A stretch of 44,668 nucleotides of DNA. Source: a virus. The first letter of the stretch is position 1. Each line of letters starts with the position of its first letter. The DNA lies in IMG/VR virus record IMGVR_UViG_3300036900_000244, positions 1-44,668 of that record. The stretch is one strand, 5' to 3'. The position numbers and the translations under genes were made by a program. Of this stretch, positions 14,101 through 22,195 are shown one piece after another. The notes under the pieces were generated by a model. That model searched no databases. It worked only from the letters and a program-made list of their open reading frames with translations, and was not told the origin of the DNA.

Positions 14101-16070
14101 CTGCGGTCAGGAATGACAGACGTCGTCCGATTGATCACCGGATGCGCCCGGACGGGGACAAAATCTGCCTGCGTCGATGGAGTTAACAGGTTCGTTCCAA
14201 TGAGGACCGAAATATTCGACAGAGTCGTCCATGACGAAACATAGACGGGGAAGCCATTTGCCTGCGGGCTGGGGCCACCATAGATCGCTCCGTTCACCCC
14301 GACGATTGTCGGCGTCTTGGTCGCGTCGACAGACGGGGAAACCCACGATATCCGCGAATGGTGAGCGACGGAGATGTCGATCCCCCCGCTCGTCTTTGTC
14401 CCGCCGAACACGGCGCCGACGAGGTTCAGCGAGCATTCCCCCTGCACCTGGATCGCAGTGGCATCCGTGTTGTTGGGAAAGTTGGCGTTCCCGAGCGCGA
14501 CGTTCGCACCTTGCATCTGCAAGACGCTGAGAAAGCGCACGGCCGTCTGGGGAGACGAAGTCCCGCCGCCATCTCCGATCGCGACGCCTGAATTCGACCC
14601 GAACTGTGTCGATCCTGCCCATCCGCCATCAACGAACAACGGCCCGCTAAACACGTTGCTTGAGCTGACGAAGTATTTCAGCGTGGATAACGCCGCACTG
14701 TTTCCGGTGGCGAGAAACGAATTCGCGCCGAACGCCGAGACGCCACCTGTCACGGTCAGTGGACCGAGAATACTCGGTCCGATCGTCGGAGTGGGCAGGA
14801 ACGCCACGTTCACAGACGTCGAGAATGACGTGGCGTTAGTGGCGCTGACTCCGAACGTGGCCGCGTTAACGAATGACGTGGAGTACGATCCATTGCTCAC
14901 GGACAGAAACCCTACCGACCAGCCGGAGACGGAGACGAATTGAGACCCGTTGAAGATCGCGAATCCGCTCGTCACGCACCCGGGGTCCTCAATGTAAGCG
15001 ACGTCCGTCGAGGCGTATGTGATGGAGGTCGGAATGCGAACCTGGTTCGATGCCGGCACCTCGATAATCGAAAACACCGCGTTTCGCAGCGCGACGGTCG
15101 TGGTCGCCGAGTCGAAGCGCAGCCGGCGCATGAGCGGGGCAGCTGGCTCGGCGCCGAACCCAGGCGCCCCGCCGCCCGCCAGCTGCAGCGTGAGGATCGT
15201 TCCTGTTCCGCCGCTTGTCGGGTTGTAGCCAGCGGCGTTCATGCCGGCGGTCGTAACCGCACCCTCGTACGTGAGGTCGTTGGTGTCGCCCGTGAACGCC
15301 GTGGCGCTCGCCGTCGAGCCGGTGCCCGTGCAGCGGAAGCGCAGCGTGCCGCCCTTGGCGTGATTGAAGACGCCGAGACCGTCGCTATACGTCCCGGCCT
15401 TGGCGATGACGTACGCCTGCCGGTTGTCGAGAGCGGGGGGGGTCTCGGCCGCGGCACCGGCGAGCGTGAGGCACGGTTTCGCGCCGGCCGCGGCGGTCGC
15501 AATCTCGACGTTCGCTTGCGTCGTGTCGGGACTGTCCGCCCAGCACTGGTTCGAATCGCTCCCCGCTGGAGAAACGGCGAAGACGCGGACGCCGGCGAGG
15601 GACCAGGTCGCGACTGTCCCCGCCAGGGCTGGCGTGATGGCTCCGAACCCGAGCGTCGGACCCGCCTGAACACCGAGGAACGTGCCAACCGTGCTGCCGG
15701 CGACGAAGCCAGGCACGGCCGGCGCGTTCGTCGCGTTCGCGAAGACGCTCAGCGGAGAGACGGAGCCGAAGGTGGTCCCGCTCGCAGGACCGCAGGACCA
15801 TGTCGTCCCGTTGTACTGAGGGATGGGATCGGCGGCGCTGCAAGAGATATCCGAGAGGATGCCGGAGGTCGAGGCGGGAAAGCTGCCCGCGGCGTGGCCG
15901 CCATAGAGGAGGGGCGAGGTCGGAGGCGCCGGCGATCCGGACGGCGATCCGAGCCCGTAAGCGTAGTGGCCCCGAAAGTCCTGGTTGTTAAGGATCGGCT
16001 GGTCGCCGCGGGCCGGGGCGGCGGAGAGGGCGAGGATCCCGATGGCGAGCGTGAGGCGACGCATGGTCAT
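11163..16070 (-). CDS. Giant tail fibre with N-terminal signal peptide
   Basis: 1635 residues, by far the largest gene here. From about residue 160 to 500 it reads like a parallel beta-helix of the pectate-lyase type (FAVSPAGSDSNQCW, then YVIAKAGTYSDG), common in polysaccharide-binding or -cleaving fibres. The remainder is a Gly/Thr/Ser-rich fibre with repeated units, for example GPPSGTGFWHITAGASDSAA near residue 832 and TPPTGTGLWGITSGASDAAA near 1090, about 258 residues apart. The N-terminus MRRLTLAIGILALSAAPARG has the basic, hydrophobic and small-residue parts of a Sec signal peptide, odd for a virion protein assembled in the cytoplasm. The ATG at 16070 overlaps the preceding stop (ATGA). 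Confidence 0.85.
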   Translation of the reverse strand: MTMRRLTLAIGILALSAAPARGDQPILNNQDFRGHYAYGLGSPSGSPAPPTSPLLYGGHAAGSFPASTSGILSDISCSAADPIPQYNGTTWSCGPASGTTFGSVSPLSVFANATNAPAVPGFVAGSTVGTFLGVQAGPTLGFGAITPALAGTVATWSLAGVRVFAVSPAGSDSNQCWADSPDTTQANVEIATAAAGAKPCLTLAGAAAETPPALDNRQAYVIAKAGTYSDGLGVFNHAKGGTLRFRCTGTGSTASATAFTGDTNDLTYEGAVTTAGMNAAGYNPTSGGTGTILTLQLAGGGAPGFGAEPAAPLMRRLRFDSATTTVALRNAVFSIIEVPASNQVRIPTSITYASTDVAYIEDPGCVTSGFAIFNGSQFVSVSGWSVGFLSVSNGSYSTSFVNAATFGVSATNATSFSTSVNVAFLPTPTIGPSILGPLTVTGGVSAFGANSFLATGNSAALSTLKYFVSSSNVFSGPLFVDGGWAGSTQFGSNSGVAIGDGGGTSSPQTAVRFLSVLQMQGANVALGNANFPNNTDATAIQVQGECSLNLVGAVFGGTKTSGGIDISVAHHSRISWVSPSVDATKTPTIVGVNGAIYGGPSPQANGFPVYVSSWTTLSNISVLIGTNLLTPSTQADFVPVRAHPVINRTTSVIPDRSVVVEQWTDGNGVIPAFADTQAHLNGGIGVLLGDLPASTASVGGFAIYDGVTPAIQDAAPPNSHPVTSGGFAAYVSQLTPGTFTITRPTSGLVRQIGWTVAENHLQLTADNLLQPISQIYSAGTQQHTEPGLNFGSEFAYADNSGALRGDISINAISTAKVTGILPLGQVGPPSGTGFWHITAGASDSAARAVDLSGADVTNKLPLTALAQGGASTTNVLVWNGTAWAPAASAGGLGDPGANGIVVRTALNTTTARTITSSGATITITNANGVAGNPNVDVNLDGATLDQGVGGVVQVANGGVGTTQLASSAVTYAKIQNETAGTLLGNPGAGAAAPSEITLGAHCSFTGTVLDCSGGGGSGVTSVAVTDPVTVSASTGAVTIGTKFDNSTITLSVGGALQRGHVSGGGLDIPAGSNTAAISGLTISQITPPTGTGLWGITSGASDAAATAVSTGLTRSLGNLTVNLSTGVTGGQTVIGGTASTDDLTLTSTSNATKHRIILGSTAGVVFDEANTRVGIGVVPTVPFQLQGNVNGDLMAALVNTSTGTSCRQLFGFGSTSFASPSLTLLVDCVNYSNSGLYNAGSAIWYYNSPATSHMVFQLQAGDWWVTTGSSPTGGVGKLGVATGGHVEIADLSAGGMVKSTTTTVDGFSVGQLAQAAAGTDYSAGTASIATGPLCNTTGTGALSACTVGPGVTASGTTFRLGSVASPSQSTIAEFANVPPSTAAAASMQGVYLWDLASITLTGSTHVTGNGLALASFAGPTITDASAVTVDAASTVLITGPPAASGSVTLLTPRSLWVAAGQTSLDGALAVNGVTVGSNQMFVAGHSTETDRDSASLFLGGGTTNSAGDYLHLWTSAPTIPTSTYARMTTERIDQITYNSGGTATMTGNLSSLYVQGKPLFGTGAFTISGAAQYVAEFGDGVMKIDGDSTFGYVNGPRVFQLPNNTSHAPAAGSPTMVVDVFITGVGEKFLYLYDH

Positions 16071-16513
16071 GCCGTCTTGCTCCAGCTCCCGATCGCGTGA
16101 CCAACGCGCGCAAGCTCCCTGGCTCGCGCCTTGCCGCGCTCCGACCCGCGCACCTCCGTCACCGCAGCCATGGCGGCCTCGTACGAGGGAACGGCCTGGA
16201 ACACCATCTGCGGCGGCTTCCACTCCGCTTTGAGCGCGACGTCGGCCAAGTCGATCCCGAGCTCCTCGAGCGCCTTGACCGCGATGTCTCGCGCCTCGAC
16301 CGCCTTCGTGATCGGGACGATCATCTCCCGGGCCGCGACACGGTCCTTGTAGACGCGCCAGAACAGCGGGTTCCCGGGAGCCACGGTCGCGTTGACGACC
16401 GCGCACCGGCCATAGATTCCCCGCGCGGCGAGCCCCCGCTTGATCTCGGCCACCTCACGCGCCTGTAGCCGCGCTTGCTGGCGGCGGAGGGTTCGGGCGC
16501 GGACAGGCTTCAT
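16067..16513 (-). CDS. Hypothetical protein upstream of the giant fibre
   Basis: 148 basic residues, helical, starting ATG 16513 with a strongly basic segment (RARTLRRQQARLQAREVAEI). It overlaps the fibre start by four bases and so is co-translated with it; a tail-fibre assembly or attachment role is plausible by position. A weak copy of the phage promoter motif (CTTAGG at 16549-16544) lies upstream. Confidence 0.6.
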   Translation of the reverse strand: MKPVRARTLRRQQARLQAREVAEIKRGLAARGIYGRCAVVNATVAPGNPLFWRVYKDRVAAREMIVPITKAVEARDIAVKALEELGIDLADVALKAEWKPPQMVFQAVPSYEAAMAAVTEVRGSERGKARARELARVGHAIGSWSKTA

Positions 16514-16712
16514 GGCCCCATGGTGGCTAAACCGGACGAAAACCCTAAGATCGCGGGGGCTGGATACCTGAACGCCTGTGGCCCGTTGACCCGCGCCGTC
16601 AACCGGGACCATCCTTGAGCTGCGGCCCAACCCGGGGAGTCATGACCCCGGGTGGCGCTGGCGCTCCCGGCGCCGGGCCGCATTACAACGGGAGCAGTCC
16701 AAGGAGCGGACC
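16514..16712. other. Intergenic gap between divergent genes 16513(-) and 16713(+)
   Basis: About 200 bases, GC-rich, with a small CCGGCGCCGG dyad near 16667-16676. CTTAGG with an 18-bp spacer to CACCAT points at the minus-strand gene. For the plus-strand gene only a Shine-Dalgarno (AAGGAG at about 16700) is clear. Confidence 0.35.
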
Positions 16713-17606
16713 ATGGCTAGCTGTTCAAATTGCGGTGCGGGGCTGAGCGGGCAATTTTGCGCCAGGTGCGGCGCGGATAACGAGACGGCGATCGCGGCCG
16801 AGAGGCCATCACGCTCGGTCGCGGGCGGGGTGGTGGCCGCGCGGCTCGCCGAAAAGCGCCACGGCGTACCCGCGCTGATGTCGTTCTTTTTTCCGGGACT
16901 GGGGCAGTTGATCAAGGGTGATCTGGTCGGAGCCGTGCTGCCATTTGTCGGAGGAGCGGTAGGGCTCATGCTCGCGATTTCCGGCGTGGCGATCGGTATC
17001 GTGCTCGTTCCCATCGTTTGGATCTGGAGCCTGCATGACGCCTATACGGCGCCGGACGGGCAGACGAAGCGCGAGCTCAAGCGCCTCGGTCACCTCGCGG
17101 TGATCCTGGCATGCACATTGGCAATCGGCGGATGTGGCAGCGTCACGGGCGTCCCGTCGTCCGATGACGGAGGAACCGGAGGCGTCGCGGGCAAGATCGG
17201 CGGCGGGGTCGGCGGGGATCGGGGGAATGGCGGAATGGTTGCTACGGGAGGAACGACCGGATCCGGGGGAATCGCCGCGGGAGGATCGCCCGGCGCGGGG
17301 GGCGCGGGAACTGGAGGAGCGCCAGGAACCGGAGGGGCATCCCCGGGGTGCGGATTCGGAAGCGCGATGTGCTCGGATGGCACCTGCAGTTCAGCCGATG
17401 ACGCGTATCACTGCGGAACGCTCTGTTCCGTCTGCGCCGCGGGGGCATCGTGTAACACAGGAGAATGCTTATGCGTGACGCCCGGGCAGCATGTGTGCAA
17501 CGGATTCTGCGTCGATGTCTCGTCCAACACGGGGAACTGCGGAAAATGCGGGACTTCCTGCGCTGCTGGTCAGTCGTGCAGCAATGGATCGTGCGTCAAC
17601 CCCTAG
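16713..17606 (+). CDS. Host-like moron: zinc ribbon, membrane hairpin, Gly-rich linker, Cys-rich end
   Basis: 297 residues. Residues 4-19 form a CxxC...CxxC zinc ribbon; 50-104 hold a TM2-like membrane hairpin (FFFPGLGQLIKGD is typical of that domain); 128-141 look like a second, internal lipoprotein signal ending LAIGGC; 150-212 are Gly/Ser/Thr-rich; 213-297 carry about 16 Cys in motifs such as NTGNCGKCGTSC and SCSNGSC. The last two parts are the hallmark of secreted lipoproteins in Polyangiales-type Myxococcota. The gene opposes the surrounding minus-strand module and ends overlapping its neighbour, the usual look of a moron. It may be a fusion of two host genes. Function unknown; a cell-surface change in the lysogen or infected cell is possible. 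Confidence 0.75.
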   Translation: MASCSNCGAGLSGQFCARCGADNETAIAAERPSRSVAGGVVAARLAEKRHGVPALMSFFFPGLGQLIKGDLVGAVLPFVGGAVGLMLAISGVAIGIVLVPIVWIWSLHDAYTAPDGQTKRELKRLGHLAVILACTLAIGGCGSVTGVPSSDDGGTGGVAGKIGGGVGGDRGNGGMVATGGTTGSGGIAAGGSPGAGGAGTGGAPGTGGASPGCGFGSAMCSDGTCSSADDAYHCGTLCSVCAAGASCNTGECLCVTPGQHVCNGFCVDVSSNTGNCGKCGTSCAAGQSCSNGSCVNP

Positions 17607-18571
17607 AAGACGCCAGCCGGCGCCGTCGTCTGCGTGTACGAAACGATGGCCATTGACATGTCGTGATCCGTTGCTCCGACAACAAAGGTGACTCCTCGCA
17701 TGAACGGGCTGAGAACATTCGATGACCCGACCGGGATGTTCGTGGTGATGTTGGCCACGAGAGCCCCGTTGATGAAGAATAGAGCTCGCCGGGTGGCGTC
17801 ATCGCCGCGATTCGCGCCGACGATTACGATTCGGAACCGATAGATCGTACTTATCGCGACAGCAACGCCGCTGTCGACCCCTGTGCTCCCTGGCGACGCC
17901 TTCGTAATGCATTGCCAGTTTGCGCCAGAGGTATCGCTCAGGAAGTACACCGCGTTCGTTAGATCGACGGCCCGAAGACCTACGTAGATCTGCTGGTGCG
18001 CAATGTCCGTAGTATCTACGTCAAAGTCAATTGAGATAATCGTGTCGTCATCCAAATAGCCGTCCGCGGTGTCTGCAGCAATGGCCTGCTCAACGTACTG
18101 GCCGACCGCTCCTCCTCCGTTGTCGGTCGTCAGCCGCAAAGCTCTCGTCGGTCCGAAAGGGGTCCCCGGCGCAGTCACCGCGATGGATCCTCCGGCCGAG
18201 GTGATGATCTGGGTCCAGTTGCCGACTTGGCGGCTAGTTACCCCGCTGCACGCATATCCACTGCTCTGCTTCCAATCCTCGTCCCATCGGATCAGACGTC
18301 CCCTCGGGAACCCGAAGTGATCGATCCCATAGATCTTCTGGAGTCGCGCGTTTCGCCACGCGACAATCTCCTGGGTCCACGCCAGCGCGATCGCGAATGG
18401 AGCCGTCAACCAGGAAATGAAGTCGGCTAGCACCTTGAACGCCTGCGCGACGCTCGCCGCGTTGTCCGCGTCGCCATCTGCAGGTAGCACGAGTTCGGGA
18501 GAGACGCCCGGGGCCGGCGGAGACGACGGAGCCTGCGTGGCGGCGGGGTTGCCGTTGTATGTGGTGCTCAC
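17603..18571 (-). CDS. Tail fibre-like protein with lectin-like C-terminal domain
   Basis: 322 residues. After a Pro/Ser-rich start and an amphipathic region (AFKVLADFISWLTAPF), residues about 110-322 look like a beta-sandwich of the concanavalin type: ALRLTTDNGGGAVGQYVEQ, IISIDFDVDTTDIAHQQIYV, ALFFINGALVANI. Such domains bind sugars at tail tips. It follows tail protein I in the order baseplate to fibre found in myoviruses. Confidence is good for a tail role, moderate for fold. Confidence 0.7.
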   Translation of the reverse strand: MSTTYNGNPAATQAPSSPPAPGVSPELVLPADGDADNAASVAQAFKVLADFISWLTAPFAIALAWTQEIVAWRNARLQKIYGIDHFGFPRGRLIRWDEDWKQSSGYACSGVTSRQVGNWTQIITSAGGSIAVTAPGTPFGPTRALRLTTDNGGGAVGQYVEQAIAADTADGYLDDDTIISIDFDVDTTDIAHQQIYVGLRAVDLTNAVYFLSDTSGANWQCITKASPGSTGVDSGVAVAISTIYRFRIVIVGANRGDDATRRALFFINGALVANITTNIPVGSSNVLSPFMRGVTFVVGATDHDMSMAIVSYTQTTAPAGVF

Positions 18572-18583
18572 TTGTTTCTCCTA

Positions 18584-19543
18584 TCACATTGGACTAACGA
18601 ACCTTGAGGATCCGCCCCATGTGCGGCCAACCGCACCCCATAGCGCCGTTGCCGGCGGCCATCCCCAGATCGATCCGGATATGACCACCCACGTCCCCAT
18701 GAACAGTGCCTTCGCCGGCTTCCACTGCGCGACGAGGCCATTCAGGAGAGCGGCGGATGGGTCACCGTCTGCGAGACTGACACCGACAGGCACCGCGGGA
18801 TCGGAGCCGAACACGATCCCGAACCGGTTCCAGGCATTTGGTGGCGCGCTGTCGAACGTCCAGATCGGATGCGTCCCGAACGTCACAACCCCGGCAGCGA
18901 TCCAGGAGTAGAGCTGAATCCGTTGCACGACGTGAGCGCCGTCCGGATCTCCCATGGGAAATCCCGCTCTCGCCAGCGCTTGCAGCAAGCTCCCGTGCGA
19001 TCCCGCGAACGCCCAGCCGTCCGCCCGATCCCAGGCACCCTTGAGCCGCGCCCGGTAGTCCGCGACGCTCTCCCCGACCCCCTGCGGCAGCATTCGTTCC
19101 TGTCCGATGTACGGCAGAGCATCCGGTGGACACGTCACGGGGTTGTTGGAGAGGAGGCCCTGCCTGGCGCGCTCGTATTCGATGTCCTTCTCATTGCCGA
19201 GGTCGGACTCGAGGAGCTTGATGTTCGGCCCCTGCCAGTCTCCAGTTTGGACGAGCGTGCTCTGATAGGTCCGGTACAGGGTGCCGGCCACCGAGACTGC
19301 GGCTGTTGCCGTGGCGGCTCCGGAGTCCGTGACGGTTACGGTGTCCTCGACAGGACCGCCGCCACCGCGATTGCCGGCGACGTAGGCGCCCGTGAGGGAG
19401 TTTATCGTGGCGCCGGATCGGTTGTCGCCCGGCGAGGCGAATGAGAACGTGTAGCCGAGGCCGGTCCCGCCCGCGGCCGCGAACGTGACCCGGCCGCCTT
19501 GTGGGACGATGCCGGTCGCGGGAGAGATGGCGAGCGCGGCCAT
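18584..19543 (-). CDS. Tail protein I-like baseplate protein with N-terminal Ig-like domain
   Basis: 319 residues. Residues 1-90 resemble a bacterial Ig-like beta-sandwich (ISPATGIVPQGGRVTFAAAG...TVTVTDSGAATATAAVSV). The central part, with RMLPQGVGESVADYRARLKG, WDRADGWAFAG and LLQALARAGFPMG, fits phage tail protein I, which links the baseplate wedge to the fibres. It directly follows the second baseplate-J-like gene. Confidence 0.7.
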   Translation of the reverse strand: MAALAISPATGIVPQGGRVTFAAAGGTGLGYTFSFASPGDNRSGATINSLTGAYVAGNRGGGGPVEDTVTVTDSGAATATAAVSVAGTLYRTYQSTLVQTGDWQGPNIKLLESDLGNEKDIEYERARQGLLSNNPVTCPPDALPYIGQERMLPQGVGESVADYRARLKGAWDRADGWAFAGSHGSLLQALARAGFPMGDPDGAHVVQRIQLYSWIAAGVVTFGTHPIWTFDSAPPNAWNRFGIVFGSDPAVPVGVSLADGDPSAALLNGLVAQWKPAKALFMGTWVVISGSIWGWPPATALWGAVGRTWGGSSRFVSPM

Positions 19544-20686
19544 CTAGACGACCTCCCAGGTCAATTCCGAGATCAGCGTGCCCACGGGGACGGGAACCTG
19601 GGACGCGCTCAGCACGACATCAGAACCGGACCCATTGAGCGTTGGCGCCGTGAAGTTGAGCGCGCCGGCGTCCATGACCACCTTTATTAATTCCAGCAAG
19701 TACACCTCAGCTCCGATTTGGCTGACCGACAGATAGGCCACCCACGCCGCATCTGCCGCCGCCTGGATTGCGGCGAGCTGCGCCAGGGGTACCGTCACCG
19801 TGCCGCCCGGCGTGACGTTCGCGGCCGTGGCATTGCCGACGGTGATGTTGTCGGTGATCGGCTGTCTCGCCAGCACGTAGGCCGCTACGGTCGTGACGTC
19901 TCCGCTCGGCACCGGGCCAGTTGCGTTGGCGATGGTCAGCAACACGCCGCCCGCGAGCGTTGGATCCGGATCGAGCCGCGTCCGCGTCGTCGTCGTGCCC
20001 GCGGCCAGCGCCCAGGCGATCACGCGGTCCTCGGCCGGGATCGCGGCCGGATCGGGGAACCGCGCCGCGCATGCCGCCTGGACCGTGGCGTCGTTGTCGG
20101 CATCGGCCCCGAACTGCGGCACCCCGCCGATGACCTTGATCGCGGCCGCCGTGACGGTGACGCCGGGAAGTCCGGGCGACAGTCCGGTGATCAGCGACTT
20201 GGCCAAGCCAACGGCCCTAGCGTCGAAGTCGACGGTCAGGGAGCCGCCCGATCCAAGCGTCCCTCCCGCGGCCGCGACATAGACCTTGCCGTCGGATCCG
20301 GTCGCCTCGGTCAGGTTGCCGAGGATGTCGTAGGGACCATGGGCCGCGTCGCAGGCGAGCGTGACGGTCTGAATGGCGAAGGCGCCCGGGTTCGCCTCGA
20401 CATCGAACCAGCCATCGGCGAGCGTGACCAGGCTGTCACCCGACGCGCTATCCGGGTACCCGTTGGCGGCGAGCTGGGCGAGCATCGAGGCGACGGCCGG
20501 AGGCGTCCCGGGGCCGAGTAGATCGGTCAAGATCTGCGTCTCGATCTGCCACATGGTTTTCTGGGCGCCGCCACTCTCGAAGTCCGTCACCGGGTTGGCG
20601 GCAACGCTCAGATAGGCGAGCAACAGCTCCGCGATCGCCTCGGTCGATGGCGGCGTCAGGAGCGCAGAGATCTCTTGAATGCTCAT
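19544..20686 (-). CDS. Baseplate J-like protein, second copy
   Basis: 380 residues from ATG 20686 (ATGA overlap with the first J-like gene). It aligns by eye with the protein encoded by the preceding gene over its C-terminal half: GGVLLTIANATGPVPSGDV, VPLAQLAAIQAAADAAWVAYL and LNGSGSDVVLSASQVPVPVG match GGILVTIASSVGPATPGAQ, VPKAQMAAAKLAANDAWIAYL and INGVSGDATIPRGEVAVAPL. Its N-terminus is different and shorter. The pair forms the wedge that attaches tail fibres. Confidence 0.75.
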   Translation of the reverse strand: MSIQEISALLTPPSTEAIAELLLAYLSVAANPVTDFESGGAQKTMWQIETQILTDLLGPGTPPAVASMLAQLAANGYPDSASGDSLVTLADGWFDVEANPGAFAIQTVTLACDAAHGPYDILGNLTEATGSDGKVYVAAAGGTLGSGGSLTVDFDARAVGLAKSLITGLSPGLPGVTVTAAAIKVIGGVPQFGADADNDATVQAACAARFPDPAAIPAEDRVIAWALAAGTTTTRTRLDPDPTLAGGVLLTIANATGPVPSGDVTTVAAYVLARQPITDNITVGNATAANVTPGGTVTVPLAQLAAIQAAADAAWVAYLSVSQIGAEVYLLELIKVVMDAGALNFTAPTLNGSGSDVVLSASQVPVPVGTLISELTWEVV

Positions 20687-22191
20687 GCCGGCACCCACGT
20701 AATCGTGTCTTGCAACGGAAGCGGGGCTACCGCGACCTCGCCCCTCGGGATCGTTGCGTCTCCCGAGACGCCGTTGATGGTCAGGTTTGCCAGTGCGCTC
20801 GGGACATCGACCGCCCCGGCGTCGGCGAGGATGTCCGCCAGCTCGGCGAGCTCCACGGCGGACCCGGACTGTCCCCCGAGAGGGAGATCGGCGAGGTAGG
20901 CGATCCAGGCGTCGTTCGCGGCAAGCTTAGCCGCGGCCATCTGCGCCTTGGGCACGCGCACCGGACCCGCGGCCGTGACCGTGAATTCGGCCGCCGACGT
21001 CACCAGGACCGTCTCTGCGGGCGACGTGAAGCCAGCGGTAGCTGGCTCCGGAACGCCCTGGTATCCGGCGAGGCGCTGCGCGATGTAATCCTGCACTGCC
21101 TCTTGTGCCCCTGGCGTCGCCGGACCGACCGAACTGGCGATTGTCACCAGGATTCCACCCGAGGTATTCGGATCGGCGTCCGTACTCACCCGGTCGACCT
21201 CCGGGCTCGCAAGGTGCGCAAGTAGATCAATCGACCCCGCCGTCGGGATCGCGGACAGCGCCGGCCATCGATTCGAGCATCGGCGCCGAAATGCTGCCTC
21301 CGATTCGGCGTCGGCTCCCTGCTGCTGGATGCAGTTTCCCAAAAACGCCGAGAAGACATCGCCCGCGACGAAGCTCCCGGAGAAGGCCAGCACGGCTGCG
21401 CGCTGCGGGACGTCCGTATCAACATTGACGCTCGGCGCGCTCGGACCACCGAAGCTCCAGGTCAGGCCGCCATCGAAACTGAACTCGAACGACGCCACGC
21501 CAACGGGTCCCGTCGACAGGATACGGATTCGGATCGACGTCGGCGCCGCGACAGCCGCCGGAAATCTCGTGGCCACGACAGTACCGCTCGAGGTCCCCCG
21601 GAGCGAGGCCCGGGACGGCTGATAGTCCGACGGTGGGACGTTGGTGCATTGGACGCCTGCCTTCGCCGTCACCATCGTGAGAATCGTTCCAGCGGGATCG
21701 GAGAAGGACTTCCCGGGTGCGTCGGCCTGCACGCGAAGCATGAGAGCGGTCTCGAGCGTGGCGTTAGCGGGCGTGAAGTTTCCGGCGTCGACAAGCGTGT
21801 AGCGGTTCCCGGTCGCGTCGCTTCGCACCTTGATCTGTCCGGGAGAGAACGTGTAGTTCACGCCGCTGGCTCCCGGCTTCAAGAAGAACGCCATGTTCTG
21901 GATCGTCGAGGTCGCTCCGCCCTGATCGAGGCCGTAGAACTTCTTGCCGAGCGTGCGCAGGAACTCGCCCGTCGCCAGCGGCAGGATCCGTCCGGTCACC
22001 AGGGACACGATCCGCGGCGGCATGTAGATGCCGATCCCGGCGCTCATGTCGATGCGCAGATTTTCGACGCCACCGACGGACGACGGCGCCCAGGAGTCGA
22101 CCGGGAATCCGTCCGCAGCCAGTGCCGCGACGATGCGAGCACGGATCGTGGACGGCGCCTCGGCGGTGACCAGATCTTGAAAGGTCAGCAT
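20683..22191 (-). CDS. Baseplate J-like protein
   Basis: 502 residues. The protein begins MLTFQDLVTAEAPSTIRARI and shows the J-like order: a helical N-terminus, a central beta domain (VNYTFSPGQIKVRSDATG, then QADAPGKSFSDPAGTI), an AESEAAFRRRCSNRWPAL motif like the conserved E...R.R...R of baseplate J proteins, and a C-terminal region shared with the next gene. It is part of the contractile-tail baseplate wedge. Confidence 0.82.
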   Translation of the reverse strand: MLTFQDLVTAEAPSTIRARIVAALAADGFPVDSWAPSSVGGVENLRIDMSAGIGIYMPPRIVSLVTGRILPLATGEFLRTLGKKFYGLDQGGATSTIQNMAFFLKPGASGVNYTFSPGQIKVRSDATGNRYTLVDAGNFTPANATLETALMLRVQADAPGKSFSDPAGTILTMVTAKAGVQCTNVPPSDYQPSRASLRGTSSGTVVATRFPAAVAAPTSIRIRILSTGPVGVASFEFSFDGGLTWSFGGPSAPSVNVDTDVPQRAAVLAFSGSFVAGDVFSAFLGNCIQQQGADAESEAAFRRRCSNRWPALSAIPTAGSIDLLAHLASPEVDRVSTDADPNTSGGILVTIASSVGPATPGAQEAVQDYIAQRLAGYQGVPEPATAGFTSPAETVLVTSAAEFTVTAAGPVRVPKAQMAAAKLAANDAWIAYLADLPLGGQSGSAVELAELADILADAGAVDVPSALANLTINGVSGDATIPRGEVAVAPLPLQDTITWVPA

Positions 22192-22195
22192 GGGA

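Noticed and set aside
11163-16070. Diversity-generating retroelement acting on the fibre gene
   Set aside because: No reverse transcriptase or template repeat is visible; the internal repeats of the fibre are ordinary structural repeats.
16520-16549. Promoter copy before 16513
   Set aside because: CTTAGG and spacing fit, but the -10 (CACCAT) lacks the TA start seen in the others, so I did not count it as a firm site.
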